From the NCBI GenBank assembly GCA_014529385.2, contig CM043944.1, positions 78,633,884 to 78,697,883 of the forward strand: a DNA stretch of 64,000 bases, written 5' to 3'. Positions within the stretch are counted from its first letter, which is position 1; every line of letters begins with the position of its first letter. This DNA is from Adiantum capillus-veneris. Taxonomy: Eukaryota > Streptophyta > Polypodiopsida > Polypodiales > Pteridaceae. The translations under genes and the position numbers were made by a program. Below, one piece after another: positions 18,553 through 29,067 of this stretch. Below the pieces are notes generated by a model that made no database searches, was not told where the DNA came from, and saw nothing but the letters and a program-made list of their open reading frames with translations.

Positions 18553-19203
18553 ATAGTCACCACCCAAAACGGAAACGGAAAAACCGGTGTTTCGGGAGTT
18601 TCGCTCGAGGCAGAAACAGTTGAGAAACGGCACTTTTTTTTTTCAATTTGTGAACAATGTATTTTATAAAACAAGTAGCCTAGAAGGGGCCATAGGTGTA
18701 TTGAGAATTGAAAAATGAGAAGAGCTAATTCAAAAGTTTTAAACTTAATGTTCAAACATTTAACACAGACAATAAAGGGAAAAGGTGCATTTAACACTTG
18801 GTTTTGCAAAGCTTAAATGGCAAAGCTTAGAATGTATTGTGGGAGATTAAGGAAGTGTATTTACCAAAGTAGGTGCACAATTCCCATCCTTCTCCCACCA
18901 TGAGATAGGCTGGAGCTGTGTGTGTCGAAGCTTTGCAGTGGCTCGTTCAAAATGACTACTTTGATTCCGAAAGGCCAGCAAATCATCTTCTATTCTTCTT
19001 GCCATCGCTACATTACCGTGCATGTACTTCGCCACATACTCTTGAAATCCCTTGTCTAGCTCATCTGACACAAATTGGTCTTCACTACCCCAAATTGCAC
19101 CTTAAAAAAAAATGACATTGCGAAACGCCGTTTCAGCCGGTCCGGAACGGTGGAGAAACTCCGTTCCCGTCTCCCCCCTACGAAACGCCGTTTCTGTGAC
19201 TAT
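18553..19203. mobile_element. TIR element 2 (651 bp) with hAT transposase remnant, inside LINE C
   Basis: Ends are inverted repeats: ATAGTCACCACCCAAAACGG at the left, ATAGTCACAGAAACGGCG as the complement of the right. Flanks GCTTCCTTACC (18542-18552) and GCTCCGTACC (19204-19213) look like a mutated target duplication. LINE C reads through on both sides. Subterminal CGTTTC/GAAACG motifs are abundant. It shares the ATAGTNAC terminus with TIR elements 1 and 3. Confidence 0.7.
18847..19071 (-). pseudogene. hAT transposase C-terminal fragment inside TIR element 2
   Basis: The minus frame includes RRIEDDLLAFRNQSSHF and QLQPISWWEKDGNCAPTL. The pattern 'P-x-x-WW-x3-G-x3-P-x-L' is the start of the hAT dimerisation region, which normally continues into LSxxCSSSxxER. 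Here it is cut after APTL by a GTAAAT sequence that could be an old splice donor. No catalytic residues remain. Recognition is by motif only. Confidence 0.5.
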
Positions 19204-19213
19204 GCTCCGTACC

Positions 19214-19470
19214 CCATGCTATTATTCAAGCAGAGCTAGCTGCCCCTCCTATGGAGATTGAGGCTCTTATCAGATCAGTCTCCTTTGTGCACAGCTTGCG
19301 GGATACTACTTGAGACAGACATGCTAGATTGGCCCTTGAGTCTTCCAGACAGTTAGCTCTTCAGGGGGACACTTCATGCTGGTATGCACAGATGACATTA
19401 TGGTTCCAGACGCATGGCTTCACCATGGACAGGTTGCAAGTACTCTCTTCAGGCACCCTCGATGTCTAGC
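19214..19470 (+). pseudogene. LINE C ORF2 C-terminal fragment
   Basis: Resumes LINE sequence after TIR element 2: ELAAPPMEIEALIRSVSFVHSL-type sequence and then RLALESSRQLALQGDTSCWYAQM-like sequence, matching LINE A at about 9700-9900. It ends near 19470, where LINE sequence reappears in reverse. Confidence 0.8.
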
Positions 19471-19486
19471 TCAAATCATGATGTCA

Positions 19487-19748
19487 TCTTCACATACCAG
19501 CATGATGTGTCTCCCGCCATGGTAAGCTTGCCTAGCAAGTCAGGCATATCTATCTCGGGGTAGCGTCCATATACTATGGAGAAACAATACTGATCTAGAT
19601 AAGGCCTCAACCACGATTGGTGGTGTTGCCATCTCTGCTTTGATGATCTCATGCGAGACTAAGGCCATAACCATAATCATCCTAGCGATCATGGATATTC
19701 ACGGTCGCTCCATTGATCTCCATCCCTCATATGTGCGTCCCAATCTGC
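19487..19748 (-). pseudogene. Inverted LINE fragment
   Basis: Plus-strand text such as 'taccagcatgatgtgtctcc' matches the plus strand of LINE A near 9735, so here the LINE runs on the minus strand, opposite to the preceding fragment. It covers the same ORF2 part (about 9735-9985 of LINE A). The two fragments form an imperfect inverted repeat. Confidence 0.75.
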
Positions 19749-21125
19749 TGTGATGATCAAATTTGAGTCCCCATATCTATTGAAACTAGCCCATAGGGCG
19801 GTAGACTTTAGCTTTTACCCGAATCTTTACTTGAATAAAACACTTTACGACACAGAGACACTTCACAAATAAACCTGTGATTGGAATTTAACACTTGAAA
19901 CGAAAACACGGCTTGGGAGCTAGAGTGCTTCCAAGCAGACAGCGACACCTTGTAGGCCCCAAACGTTGCACCTCTTTTGATATTTCTTTATTCTTATTGC
20001 AAATAAACGATCCGAACGCTTTCACCTAACTTTCACCAAGCTGTCTAAACCTGTCCATGGCTGCAATTGCAGGTTTTTAACCCAATTTTGCTAGCATAAG
20101 CAAAACCACTGTAGGTCAAAAGTACACGTCAAGACACTTTCCCTTGCGATTTGGAAGCTTTTTAGTGAGCTGCAAGTCAATTTCAGCGTGCTGTAATTAC
20201 TTGTTTTGTCACTGTCAAGTGCCCAAAGCCCTGTTTAAGCATCCCAAGGCTTTCCCAAGGCTCCCCTGGCGATGCCGTGCGGTTCAGGTGCGAAACCCTA
20301 AACCTGCAAAAAAAAACACAGCAGGCTGTAATTTTCTGTTTTGGACCGTTTTGGGTGGAGCGAGCACGTCTACACGTGTCTCAGGTGCTCCCGCACGCAA
20401 TGGGAGAGTTCCCCTTTGAATCGGACGAGTTTTCAAGCGAGAAAACTCTCCAACTTCGCAATCCTTCGCGATGGAGCTGTGCGTACCTATGGGGGATTAG
20501 CAATTAGCTAATCCGGTTCTTGTACAAAAGGCTCTTGCCTTGGCAAATGCACATAAAACCCCCAGAACTATACATGGTCAACTGAGAAGCCCTACTAGTA
20601 GGGCATTACCATATGTGCAAAGGGAGGAAAGAGATGCACGAGAGCAAATCATCGCGCTGCATGAGACAAGGGAGAAGGCAAGCTTTCCATTAAAACTATG
20701 ATCACCTACACCCGCTACTCACTGTAGTCACTTATGAACTCCAAAATTCACTCCTCTCAAAAATGGGCGCCCCCTCATGGATGAGGCTTTTGGAGAGTGT
20801 GTGCGGCCTGCAAGTTGCTCTCCTACTGCCATGTGTCCAATTTGCCTCTAATTTCCTAGTACCCACCAACTTATAAGTGTCGCGTGGGGCCTAAATGACT
20901 TTGAACTGAGCCTAGCCAACCTTTTACTGCTCAAATTTCAATGCCGACTAGCCCGACATCTTGTGGCGACCTACCCTTTCCGACTGCAATAGTCGTCAAT
21001 AGTCTCACACTGGCCACACAATGTCCGGCCATTTGTGACTTCAACAAGAGGGTCCCAAAAATCAAATAAAAATCAAGGGAAAGCAACCAACAACTAAGGT
21101 TAGTGGTTGCCACAACATCGTGACA
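19749..21125 (-). repeat. LTR of an older Gypsy element (E3)
   Basis: Bounded TGTGATGATC..GTGACA on the plus strand. It contains the 'ggccccaaac..tatttcttta' stretch seen in the other Gypsy LTRs of this window. Directly right is TACCCCCCTCTTGA (21126-21139), the complement of a polypurine tract, so this is a 3' LTR on the minus strand. The internal region is split by the younger element at 21140-27275 and resumes at 27276. At about 1.38 kb it may hold further insertions. Confidence 0.65.
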
Positions 21126-21139
21126 TACCCCCCTCTTGA

Positions 21140-21688
21140 TGTAACAGACTTGGACACTCCAAGTCAAGATTCTACCGTGACACGACAAGAATTAACTTCA
21201 AAACAGTTCACAGTTCACAATTGATTTAACACTGGCCCAGCGGAGTTCCATGCCTAGAGATATTGGCCCCAAAGACTGGCGCCCCTTTCGGTATTTCTTT
21301 TTGTATTAATTTGTTGCCAAAGTACAATAGAGCGGTTGGGTCTCACTCTCACACTCTGCGTTCAGATGCTCTGAGAAGTGAGAGACCAACTGCACTTATA
21401 AAGATTTTAGAAGGGATGCCAAAAGTAGAGCCCCAAAAGCTGAAATAATCAAAAGCTTGTTCTCTCTCTCACAAGCTCCTTGAGTATACGCTCTGCCACG
21501 TGACTGCCTGCCTCCAAAACGTGTTGTGAATCGCAGAGACTGTACGGCAGTGCCACGTCAGCAGGTTTCCGTATTCCCGGATCCGTACAGTGCAACCACG
21601 TCATCATTTTGCCAGTAGGGCATTGTTCCATGCCAAGAGAGGGTGTGTGTGTGTGTGTACTGGACAGCCACATCACTGGGTTGTGACA
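21140..21688 (-). repeat. 3' LTR of E2
   Basis: About 549 bp, TGTAACAG..GTTGTGACA on the plus strand. It contains three ACGT-core motifs (about 21495, 21551 and 21596) and a short (TG)n at about 21641. It is shorter than the 5' LTR because of indels near 21470. Confidence 0.9.
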
Positions 21689-22268
21689 TAACCCCCCTCT
21701 TTAAAGCATTGTAATCGCCCTCGATTACGCTTGCAAAACAAATAGAAGCCATAAATTGTCTTAGCAGACACTGACTGTTAGTACCGACGCACTAGGAACA
21801 CACATCTAGCACATGTACCAATCGACAGTCACATCTCACGACATCACATGACAAATCACATTCAAAATTCATTCGGATCTCAGACCATGATTTATCGGCA
21901 ATGCAATTAGCAATCGCATCTAGATCCACTCAGGACCTCATAGATGCCCGATTAACTAATCCCTATTGCAACCATGTCTATCAAGATCATTCGGACCAAA
22001 ATGCTGCAGTCATTTCGTCTATCGGTTCTTGCACTTAAAAAAGTCAAGAACAAATCAGTATCATATTATCGGGAATTCCAGTTCATAAAGTCATTATAGC
22101 AAAATACTGTCAGCTCTCAGTATCCCTGAAGCTCAAAGAGACATCAGTGACTCTAGTATCAAAAATCGAGGCATCTGTTGACAAAGGAGCGGAGTAACTT
22201 CCCTCTTGTGCATACCCGCTACACCAGATATCCGGCCAAGCTGAATTCGGGGTTCCATTTGGAATAGA

Positions 22269-22535
22269 CTATGCTAAACCAAAAGCTTCAAGGTAAAGAT
22301 TCACGATTTGAGAAGTATCTACTAGGTCTCGCTCCTCCATCCACTTCGCATCCAATGTAAGATAGTTCTTGAATTTAACCAAGAAACGCCTCATCGCTTT
22401 ACCCTTAATCTTTCTTTCTTTATGTACCAATATCTGTTCTGGTTTAAGGATCTCCTCGTTTTCTTCCACTTCTGGTTGCTCATCAGGCTCCCCATCTTCG
22501 GGCACATCGCCTTTAAAAGGCTTCAGGAGACTCAC
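22269..22535 (-). CDS. E2 integrase C-terminal chromodomain
   Basis: Reads ILKPEQILVHKERKIKGKAM, then RRFLVKFKNY and KWMEERDL, the fold of a chromodomain (aromatic cage positions, VKFKxY, W-x-E). Chromodomains at integrase ends define chromoviruses and can steer integration to marked chromatin. A near copy occurs in E3 (27589-27930). A 60-bp tandem duplication at 22566-22685 disrupts the link to the integrase core. Confidence 0.85.
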   Translation of the reverse strand: MSLLKPFKGDVPEDGEPDEQPEVEENEEILKPEQILVHKERKIKGKAMRRFLVKFKNYLTLDAKWMEERDLVDTSQIVNLYLEAFGLA

Positions 22536-22694
22536 ATGAAAAGCATTGTGAACCCTCCAAGTTTCGGGCAGCTTCAGTTGGAAGGAGACATCATTTATCT
22601 TTTTGGAGATCTGGAAAGGTCTATAGGGCAGCTTCAGTTGGAATCATTTATCTTTTTGGAGATCTAGAAAGGTCTGTAGTACTGCATACTAAGC

Positions 22695-23809
22695 TTTGGA
22701 TAAAGCCTCTCCTTTCCCTTTTTCTTTCTCCGGCGTGCCTTCTCAAAACGTAAGAGCACCCAATCGTTCTCCTTCAATTTCAAATCGTGACGATGGCGAT
22801 TTGTTGCCTTTTTCTGTCTTTCGAGATTTATGCAAAGCCTCGCGGACCTTGGCAAAAGCCGTGTCCAAGTCGCGCGTGTACTCATCAGCTTCAAAAATCT
22901 TATCTTTCGTGCTTAGGAAGGGTGGAACCTTCGTAGCACCTTTAATAATCTCAAATGGCGCCTTCCTCGTCGAAGAGTGTATCGTGTTTTTGTAGGCATA
23001 TTCCACCAAAGGTAAAAACCGTTTTCCCATGAAGTCTTCAACAAATCCATGTAACTCTAAAATAGCAATCTCTAATTGCCCATCGGTCTGTGGGTGGAAA
23101 GATGACGAGAACAGCAATCGCGTGCCAATGTTCTCCCAAATAGCCTTTCAAAACAAACTCATGAATCTGGGGTCCCTGTCAAAGACAATCGTCTCTGGCA
23201 TGCCATGTAATCTAAAGATCTGGGCCACAAACAGTCTCACTAAGGGATTCGGCTTGACTGTTTTCTTCACTGGAATGAAATGAGCTTGCTTGCTAAATTT
23301 GTCAGTAACAGTCCAGATACCATCGTGACTACTCTGTGTTCTCAGGAGATCAAAAATGAAATCCATTGCAATACTTTCCCAGGGGCGGGTGGGTATGGGT
23401 AAAGGCTGTAACAATTCCTGAGCTTTATGCCTGTCAAACTTGACCTTCTGGCATACCAAGCAACCAGCACAAACTCGTCCACATCCTTCTTGGGTCTCGG
23501 CCAAAAGAAGTATCTCTCTACCCCTTTCAAGGTGGTAGCAATGATGCGGTGACCCGTAAAATGTGGACAATGACATACGGTCATAACCTTTTCCCTCAAC
23601 GACTGTGTAACGCACAACATGGTTTTCCTCATCAAGTAGCCATCCCGAATGGAATATCCCGCTACTATCTCCCTGTTCGGTATCCGAATGAAAATATTTG
23701 CAAAATCTATATTTGTGGCATACTGATCGACCATATCCTCAAAGCTCCTATGATGTATCGCAAAAATAGCCAGAACCAACGGCTTCTGAGGCAAAGCATC
23801 TGCAACCAA
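22695..23809 (-). pseudogene. E2 integrase
   Basis: A His-His-Cys-Cys zinc-binding part (HCPHFTGH with CAGCLVCQKVKFDRH) precedes the core: MDFIFDLLRT (first Asp), IVFDRDPRF (second Asp) and SSFHPQTDGQLE (the Glu region, GQxE). The GPY/F-like part (LKENDWVLLRFEKAR) follows. Several frame changes break it, near 23480, 23130 and 22740. Known role: insertion of cDNA; the 5-bp target duplication fits. Confidence 0.88.
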
Positions 23810-23815
23810 ATTCTT

Positions 23816-24374
23816 CTATCCTGCACATGGATAATCTGGAAGTGAAATTGTGACAAGATGCTCGCCCACCGCATCTGCTTTCCTATAGCTGCTTCTGTGA
23901 CAAGAAGTAGCGTAAACTCTGATGGTCTGTGAAGACAGTAAAATCCACTCCGAGTAGGTAATGTCTCCAATGAGTAAGAGCATGGATAACCGCCAAAAGC
24001 TCTTTCTCACATATCTGTACTGTCAATTCTGGCCTTGAAAACAATCGGCTCTCATAGGCAATGACATGGCCTTCATGCATTAAGACCTCATCCAGACTAC
24101 GACCACTTCAAACGACTTCTGCAAATCCGGCAAAGTCAAAACTGGTCCTGTAGTCAAATTCTGTTTCAATTCTTGAAAGGCAGTCACTTCTGTGGGTCCC
24201 CACGAGAGGACTCCTTTCTAAGTCAACAAATGCAAAGTGGTAAGCAACTTCTGCAAACTTTCTGATGAACCGTCGATAGTAAGAACATAAGCCCAAGAAG
24301 CTTCTAACTTCATGGACATTCTTCAAATCGGGCCAATCACGGATAGTCACTATCTTGGCCGGGTCCATCTGCAC
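23816..24374 (-). pseudogene. E2 RT connection and RNase H
   Basis: VQMDPAKIVTIRDWPDLKNV and VRSFLGLCSYYRRFI are the RT thumb/connection signature. Then come GHVIAYESRLFSRPE, CEKELLAVIHALTHWRHYLLG and FTVFTDHQSLRYFL, the Gypsy RNase H core with Asp/Glu/Asp positions. Frameshifts occur near 24100 and 23880. The family's role is removal of the RNA template strand. Confidence 0.85.
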
Positions 24375-24397
24375 TCCTGCTGTTGAGACAATGTGTC

Positions 24398-24604
24398 CTA
24401 AAAAGTGTATCTCTGGTCTCGGCTCACACGGTAAGGTGGCCGGTTTGGTGGTGTGGTTCCAGGTATCAGATCAATGGTATGATCCTTAGGACGAGCTGGT
24501 GTTAACTCGCCTGGCAGGCCCTCTGAAAAGCAATCGGCATGAGTGTGGAGAAAATCTTGGCATTCTTTTTCGAGGTCAAAACATATCCGACCTTCAATCA
24601 CCAT
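24398..24604 (-). pseudogene. E2 RT N-terminal stub (RT core deleted)
   Basis: Reads GELTPARPKDHTIDLIPGTTP and PNRPPYRVSRDQ, the normal lead-in to Gypsy RT. It then jumps, near 24410-24418, to sequence that in intact elements lies after the YxDD palm (LGHIVSTAGVQMDP). The palm and fingers, including both catalytic Asp residues, are missing. See finding. Confidence 0.85.
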
Positions 24605-24669
24605 TCAGTCCTTTCCAAAAAGTAAAGAAACTGAATTTCATCAAGTACAATGTTTGTGCCCTTCATTTG

Positions 24670-24963
24670 TCAAAGTCGCTTTCTCGGATCAGTAGTCAAC
24701 CACGGCGTTGTTCTTGTGGTACCAAGGGATTTCGAGTAGGATGTCACAACCTCCCAAGGAATTACGTAGAAATCCTCGTGCCCTAAATACCTCTGACATT
24801 GCAAACGAAGTTTGCCAATGATCGGTGTAATGGCAATATCCCGTCCGGGTGCCGCTAGAACTACCTCCGCCTGTGGCCTCAGCCTGTCGGGCATAATTCC
24901 AAATCGAGCCGCCAATTCAAAGAAGTTGGCAATGGCTCTTTCATCCAAGAAAACAAGCTTCAT
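24670..24963 (-). pseudogene. E2 aspartic protease remnant
   Basis: Position between gag and RT, and the sequence KLVFLDERAIANFFELAARFGI, match the Gypsy protease start where the active site normally reads D-S/T-G-A. Here it reads DERA, so the catalytic Asp is present but the following Ser/Thr-Gly is changed. The downstream flap segment and GHEDFYVIP are recognisable, then the frame shifts. Confidence 0.65.
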
Positions 24964-25057
24964 AATCTTTCACTTTGCCCTAAAAGCAGCAAAGTTTTGT
25001 ACTTTTCATTCATTTGATTCGGTTCAGGCCCCACACAATGTGGTACCAGTTCTGCTT

Positions 25058-25330
25058 TCATCTGCCTTTTCTGCCACGTTCCTCAGCTGCTTTCGAACCC
25101 TCAGACCTTTCTTCATCCTGTTCATTCAGTGCCTTTTTAGGGCACTTTGCGGAAATGTGTCCAGTTTCCCCGCATCCAAAGCACTTCCCCTCTTCGATGT
25201 AAAGAGCTCTCTCACGAGGAGTGAGTTTGGGTCGTGCATCCTTTTCTTTCTTTTTCTTTCTCTTTCTACTTTCATTATTCGAAGTCTGTTCGGTCCTTTG
25301 CGTCATGATTTCATCAGTGGGGTAGGTCAA
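25058..25330 (-). pseudogene. E2 Gag C-terminus with CCHC zinc knuckle
   Basis: Contains CFGCGETGHISAKC, a canonical CX2CX4HX4C nucleic-acid-binding knuckle, preceded by a basic K/R-rich segment. It lies downstream of the capsid-like frame but out of frame with it. A homologous knuckle remnant appears in E4 near 30390-30450. Confidence 0.88.
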
Positions 25331-25631
25331 ACTGCCTGAATGAATGGCAAAACCCCGTTTTGCATGACTTTATCAGTTCCTAGATGGAATTTGACTTTTG
25401 CTCTAAGCAGTGATCTCGGATCTCTGTAGGAAGTCCCAAAGGTAAACCACTCAATCTGTTCTTTGAACGAGATCCTCTTAAATGAAGAGGCTGGTAGAAA
25501 AGAGCTTTAGAATCTCTCGCAATATGCGTCCAATGTATCCTTCTTGGTCATCCGAAGATGGTTCCAAGCAGTTCGTATGTCGCGTTCGTACTCTGGAGTT
25601 AGCCAATAAGAAATAAAAAGCCGTTTAAATT

Positions 25632-26603
25632 TCAGCCATTTAACTGGCCTGTCTTGTTCAATAGAAGAGTGGACCACCAAGTTCGAGCATTTCCCTTAAA
25701 GTAAGAGGTAGCCCTCCGAATCTTGGAGTGCTCTGAGTAACGCCCTCCAGAGAAAGCTATGTCAAATTGCTGTATGAAAGCCAAAGCCTTCGAAGCATCT
25801 TTATAACCAGAAAACGTGTCAAATTTAATTGATTGTCCACCTTTAAACTCTCGGACTTTCTTTCTTTTATCTTCCAGAAAGTCATATTGGTTGGCTTTAT
25901 AGAAGTTCTTCTTCTTTGCATAAAAGCTATTGTCGTCAAAGTTCGACCTATCCGAAGATGAGTCCTCTGTAGAACTGTCAACAATTGGGCGAGATTTTGA
26001 CTTCTTTACCTTTTTCTTGCCCTTCCCGAAGCTTTGCTTTTTGCTTCGCTTTTTTCCTTTTTTGTCTTCGCTCGAGTCAAAGGAGCTAGAAGAACTCGAA
26101 GAAGAAGAAGAAGAAGAACTGGGTACTCCTTCAAATCGAACATGCTTCTTTTGCTTTCTTGCCGATGCAAATGTAGACTGACGACCCAAATAACCCGGGA
26201 AGTCAGCGCCTTTCTTCTGCTTTTTGTCGTGCTTTTTGGCTTTGTTCTGCGCGTCAAAAAGCTGAGAAATCCGTGAATCAACCACCTCTTCTGATTCTTG
26301 CTCTGTATACATCCTTGGAGTAGGAGGTTTCTTGAGTGCCGGTTTGAGGGGTGGTTCTATGGTTTGCTGCCATTGTGCATACACCTCGTCAAAGGAGGTC
26401 TGGGTCATAAATTTTGCAAATTTCGGATCCTTTGCAAAATTTAACATCATCTTTTCTACATCGTCGATCAATCGTCGACACTCCATCTCTTCAAGCTCCG
26501 CCGGAGTAGGCCGAGGCGGGCCGTACTCGCCTGAATCCTCTTCGTGATCTCTTTCCGCATCTCTGGATGTAGAGGAAGTCGACTGATCTCTGTCTGAATC
26601 CAT
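25632..26603 (-). CDS. E2 Gag, N-terminal and capsid-like part
   Basis: A 323-residue frame near the 5' LTR. Residues 1-40 are acidic and rich in S, D and E. A lysine/serine-rich stretch with a poly-Ser run follows (about 150-200). The last 60 residues (KFDTFSGYKDASKALAFIQQFDIAF..ATSYFKGNARTWWSTLL) are the retrotransposon gag/capsid pattern 'F-x-G..W' ending in the WW-x-x-L core. It continues in another frame (gag C-terminus plus zinc knuckle at 25058-25330). Gag would form the particle; a frameshift near 25630 probably inactivates it. Confidence 0.85.
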   Translation of the reverse strand: MDSDRDQSTSSTSRDAERDHEEDSGEYGPPRPTPAELEEMECRRLIDDVEKMMLNFAKDPKFAKFMTQTSFDEVYAQWQQTIEPPLKPALKKPPTPRMYTEQESEEVVDSRISQLFDAQNKAKKHDKKQKKGADFPGYLGRQSTFASARKQKKHVRFEGVPSSSSSSSSSSSSSFDSSEDKKGKKRSKKQSFGKGKKKVKKSKSRPIVDSSTEDSSSDRSNFDDNSFYAKKKNFYKANQYDFLEDKRKKVREFKGGQSIKFDTFSGYKDASKALAFIQQFDIAFSGGRYSEHSKIRRATSYFKGNARTWWSTLLLNKTGQLNG

Positions 26604-26667
26604 AAGTGCCGCGTAAAAAGGATCGGATTTCCGAGTAGGATAGAAATCGGCCGCGCTTTGATACCAC

Positions 26668-27275
26668 TGTAATAGACGTGGACACTCCCGGTCAAGATTC
26701 TACCGCGACACGACAAGAATTCACTTCAAAATAGTTCACAGTTCACAACGGCGGAGTTCCGTGCCTAGAGATATTGGCCCCAAAGATTGGCGCCCCTTTC
26801 GGTATTTCTTTTTGTATTAATCTGTTGCCAAAGTACAATAGAGTGGTTGGGTCTCACTCTCAGACTCTGCGTCCAGATGCTGTGAGAAGTGAGAGGCCAA
26901 CTGCACTTATAAAGGTTTTACAAGGGATGCCAAAAGCAGAGCCCCAAAAGCTGAAAAAAATCACAAGCCTGTTCTCTCTCACAAGCTCCTTGAGTAAATA
27001 AAGGAAAAGCTCTCTCTCTCTCTTTCTCAGCTGCCTTGAGTAGCCAAAAAGCTAGCCAAAAGACTGTCGTCCGTACACTCTGCCACGTGGTTGCCTGCTC
27101 GCAAAATGCTCCATGAATCGCGGAGGCTGTACGGCAGTGCCACGTCAACAGGTTTCCGTATTTCCCGGATCCGTACAGTGCAGCCATGTCATCATATTTG
27201 CTAGTAGGGGAGTGTTCCATGCCAAGAGAGGGTGTGTGTGTGTGTATTGGGCAGCCACGTCACTGGGTTGTGACA
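26668..27275 (-). repeat. 5' LTR of E2
   Basis: About 608 bp, TGTAATAG..GTTGTGACA on the plus strand; partner of 21140-21688. It has ACGT-core motifs near 27082, 27138 and 27255 and a (TG)n near 27232. Confidence 0.9.
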
Positions 27276-29067
27276 CTTGAAATCACAAACGTGCTCGATT
27301 GCATGCAGATATACATGCCATAGATGGTTTAGTGCGATTAGCACCCTTTTATCATCACATGTATCCGCAGGAAAGGTCATGAAACATAGATACTAATGAC
27401 TTAATGAAACCTTCATTCTTTTGTCATTTCATCTACGATAGAAGTGAGCATAATACCTTTAACATTTGTAGAGCAGTGTACACTTCTATTGCACTGAATC
27501 CGTATGTACATTTGATATGCTAGCTCCATTATTGCCCCTCTTTCGAACACGTTGAGTTGGGGCATACGTAGGTTGTAACCCAAAGGCCTCAAAGTTGCAG
27601 TACATTTGGTGACTCCAGCAGTTCACATACTTCCATCCACTTTGCATCCATAGGTGGATAGTTCTTGAACTTCACCAAATACCGTCGTGCAACTTTTCTA
27701 TTGACTTTTCTTTCCTTATATGCCAAGATTTGCTCAGGTGCCAAGATTTCATCAAGTTCCTCAACTTCTGGTTGATCCTCATCTGGCATATCGTTTGATA
27801 CATCACCCACGAAGGGTCTTAGAAGACTCAGGTGAAACACATTATGAATCTTCCAAGTATCAGGCAATTTCAGCCTATAGGCACTATCGCTGATCTTCTC
27901 AAGTACTTGAAAAGGCCCATAGTAACGCATGCTGAGCTTTGAAACAACCTTTCCTTGCCCTTCATTTTCTTTAACCTTGCCTTTTCAAACCGCAAGAGTA
28001 CCCAATCACTAGGTGAAAACAACAATTCATGTCGGTGACAATCAACAACCCTTTTCAAGCTTTGCCTGAGTCTTCTCCAAGGCAAGCTTGATCTTCTTGT
28101 ACATTTCATCCATGTTGTCTGCATATCGATCTGCCTCAAAAATCTTGTCCTTTGTGTGCAAAGTGAGAGGAACCTTTTTGCCACCCTCAACAATCTCAAA
28201 AGGTGCCTTGCCGGTTGACAAATCTACCGTAGTGTTGTACGCATACTCAAGCATGGGTGGATACTATTCCCACTTACCCTTATTATCTGACACATAACAC
28301 TTCAACAAATCCAAGACAGTAGAATTAGCCTCTTCTGACTGTCCATCAGTTTGTGGATGAATGAGGAGGAAAACTTGAGCGTGGTGCCCATGTTTTCAAT
28401 TTAGCCTCTCCAAAACATGTTCGTTATACGAGGATCACGATCACTCACATTAGACTGTGGCATACCATGGTACTTGAAAACATTGTACATAAACAATCAT
28501 TCCATCTTATCAAATTTTAACTTCTTCCTGACATGAATAAAATGGGTCTGCTTGCTGAACGTGCAATAATGGTCCATATACCATCATTCCCTGTCAGCGT
28601 TCTTGAAAGATCAAAGCTAAAATCCATAGAATACTTTCCATTTGGAATAGGCAGTAGCTGTAACAACCCTGGTGCCTTTTGCCTGTCGAACTTGCCTTTT
28701 GGCAAATTACGCATGCTCGCACAAAGGCATTCACATCTTTCCTCAAAGTAGGCGACTAAAAGAATGTTTCGACCGCTTTCACTATTGCATCTATACCATA
28801 CGGTGGGACGTGACTTTCTACCATACCCTTATATGGCAATGGCCTAGTGACATCATCGTAAAACCGTCCTTGAGGAGGTAGTGCTCATGGCGTCGCCCAT
28901 CTTGCAATTGTTCAAAGATCCTTGCAAAATCTTCATCAGTATCGTATTGATCCTTCATGTCATCAAGCTCAAGATGATAAGGAATTGACACAATTGATTT
29001 GTGGCTTTTTAGATAACGCATCAGCCACAACATTCTTCTTGCCTTCCACATGCAAACTCCCCTAGTT
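27276..29067 (-). pseudogene. E3 Gypsy internal remnant: integrase, GPY/F and chromodomain
   Basis: Continues the element whose 3' LTR is at 19749-21125. The minus strand gives RYYGPFQVLEKISDSAYRL and LPDTWKIHNVFHLSLLRPF (GPY/F region), then a chromodomain with RRYLVKFKNYPPMDAKWME (27930-27589). Integrase pieces with YAYNTTVDLSTGKAPFEI (28254-28042) and QFQTRG-type RNase H end sequence near 29060 follow. There are many frameshifts, and the integrase core Asp segments are degraded. It is truncated at about 29067 by the LTR of E4. Confidence 0.82.

Larger units (their letters stand above)
14233..19486 (+). mobile_element. LINE C, decayed full-length-like copy on the plus strand
   Basis: Same family as LINE A but with many stops and frameshifts: ORF1 remnant (14403-15254), endonuclease (15279-16188), RT (about 16620-18552) and C-terminal part (19214-19470). 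It is interrupted by two TIR elements (16189-16608 and 18553-19203) and by a 254-bp tandem duplication. Its 5' end faces that of LINE A. Confidence 0.88.
21140..27275 (-). mobile_element. Ty3/Gypsy chromovirus-type element lacking its RT core (E2)
   Basis: LTRs at 21140-21688 and 26668-27275 enclose gag, protease, a truncated RT, RNase H, integrase and chromodomain on the minus strand. The target duplication CTTGA is at 21135-21139 and 27276-27280. The PBS complement GCTTTGATACCA lies at 26655-26666, one base from the 5' LTR. A PPT (minus strand TAAAGAGGGGGGTTA) abuts the 3' LTR at 21689. It inserted just inside the 3' end of an older relative (E3). Several frameshifts are present and the RT palm is deleted. 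Confidence 0.92.

Noticed and set aside
18379-18633. Minus frame of 84 codons across the LINE C/TIR junction
   Set aside because: It spans the insertion boundary and is antisense to LINE ORF2.
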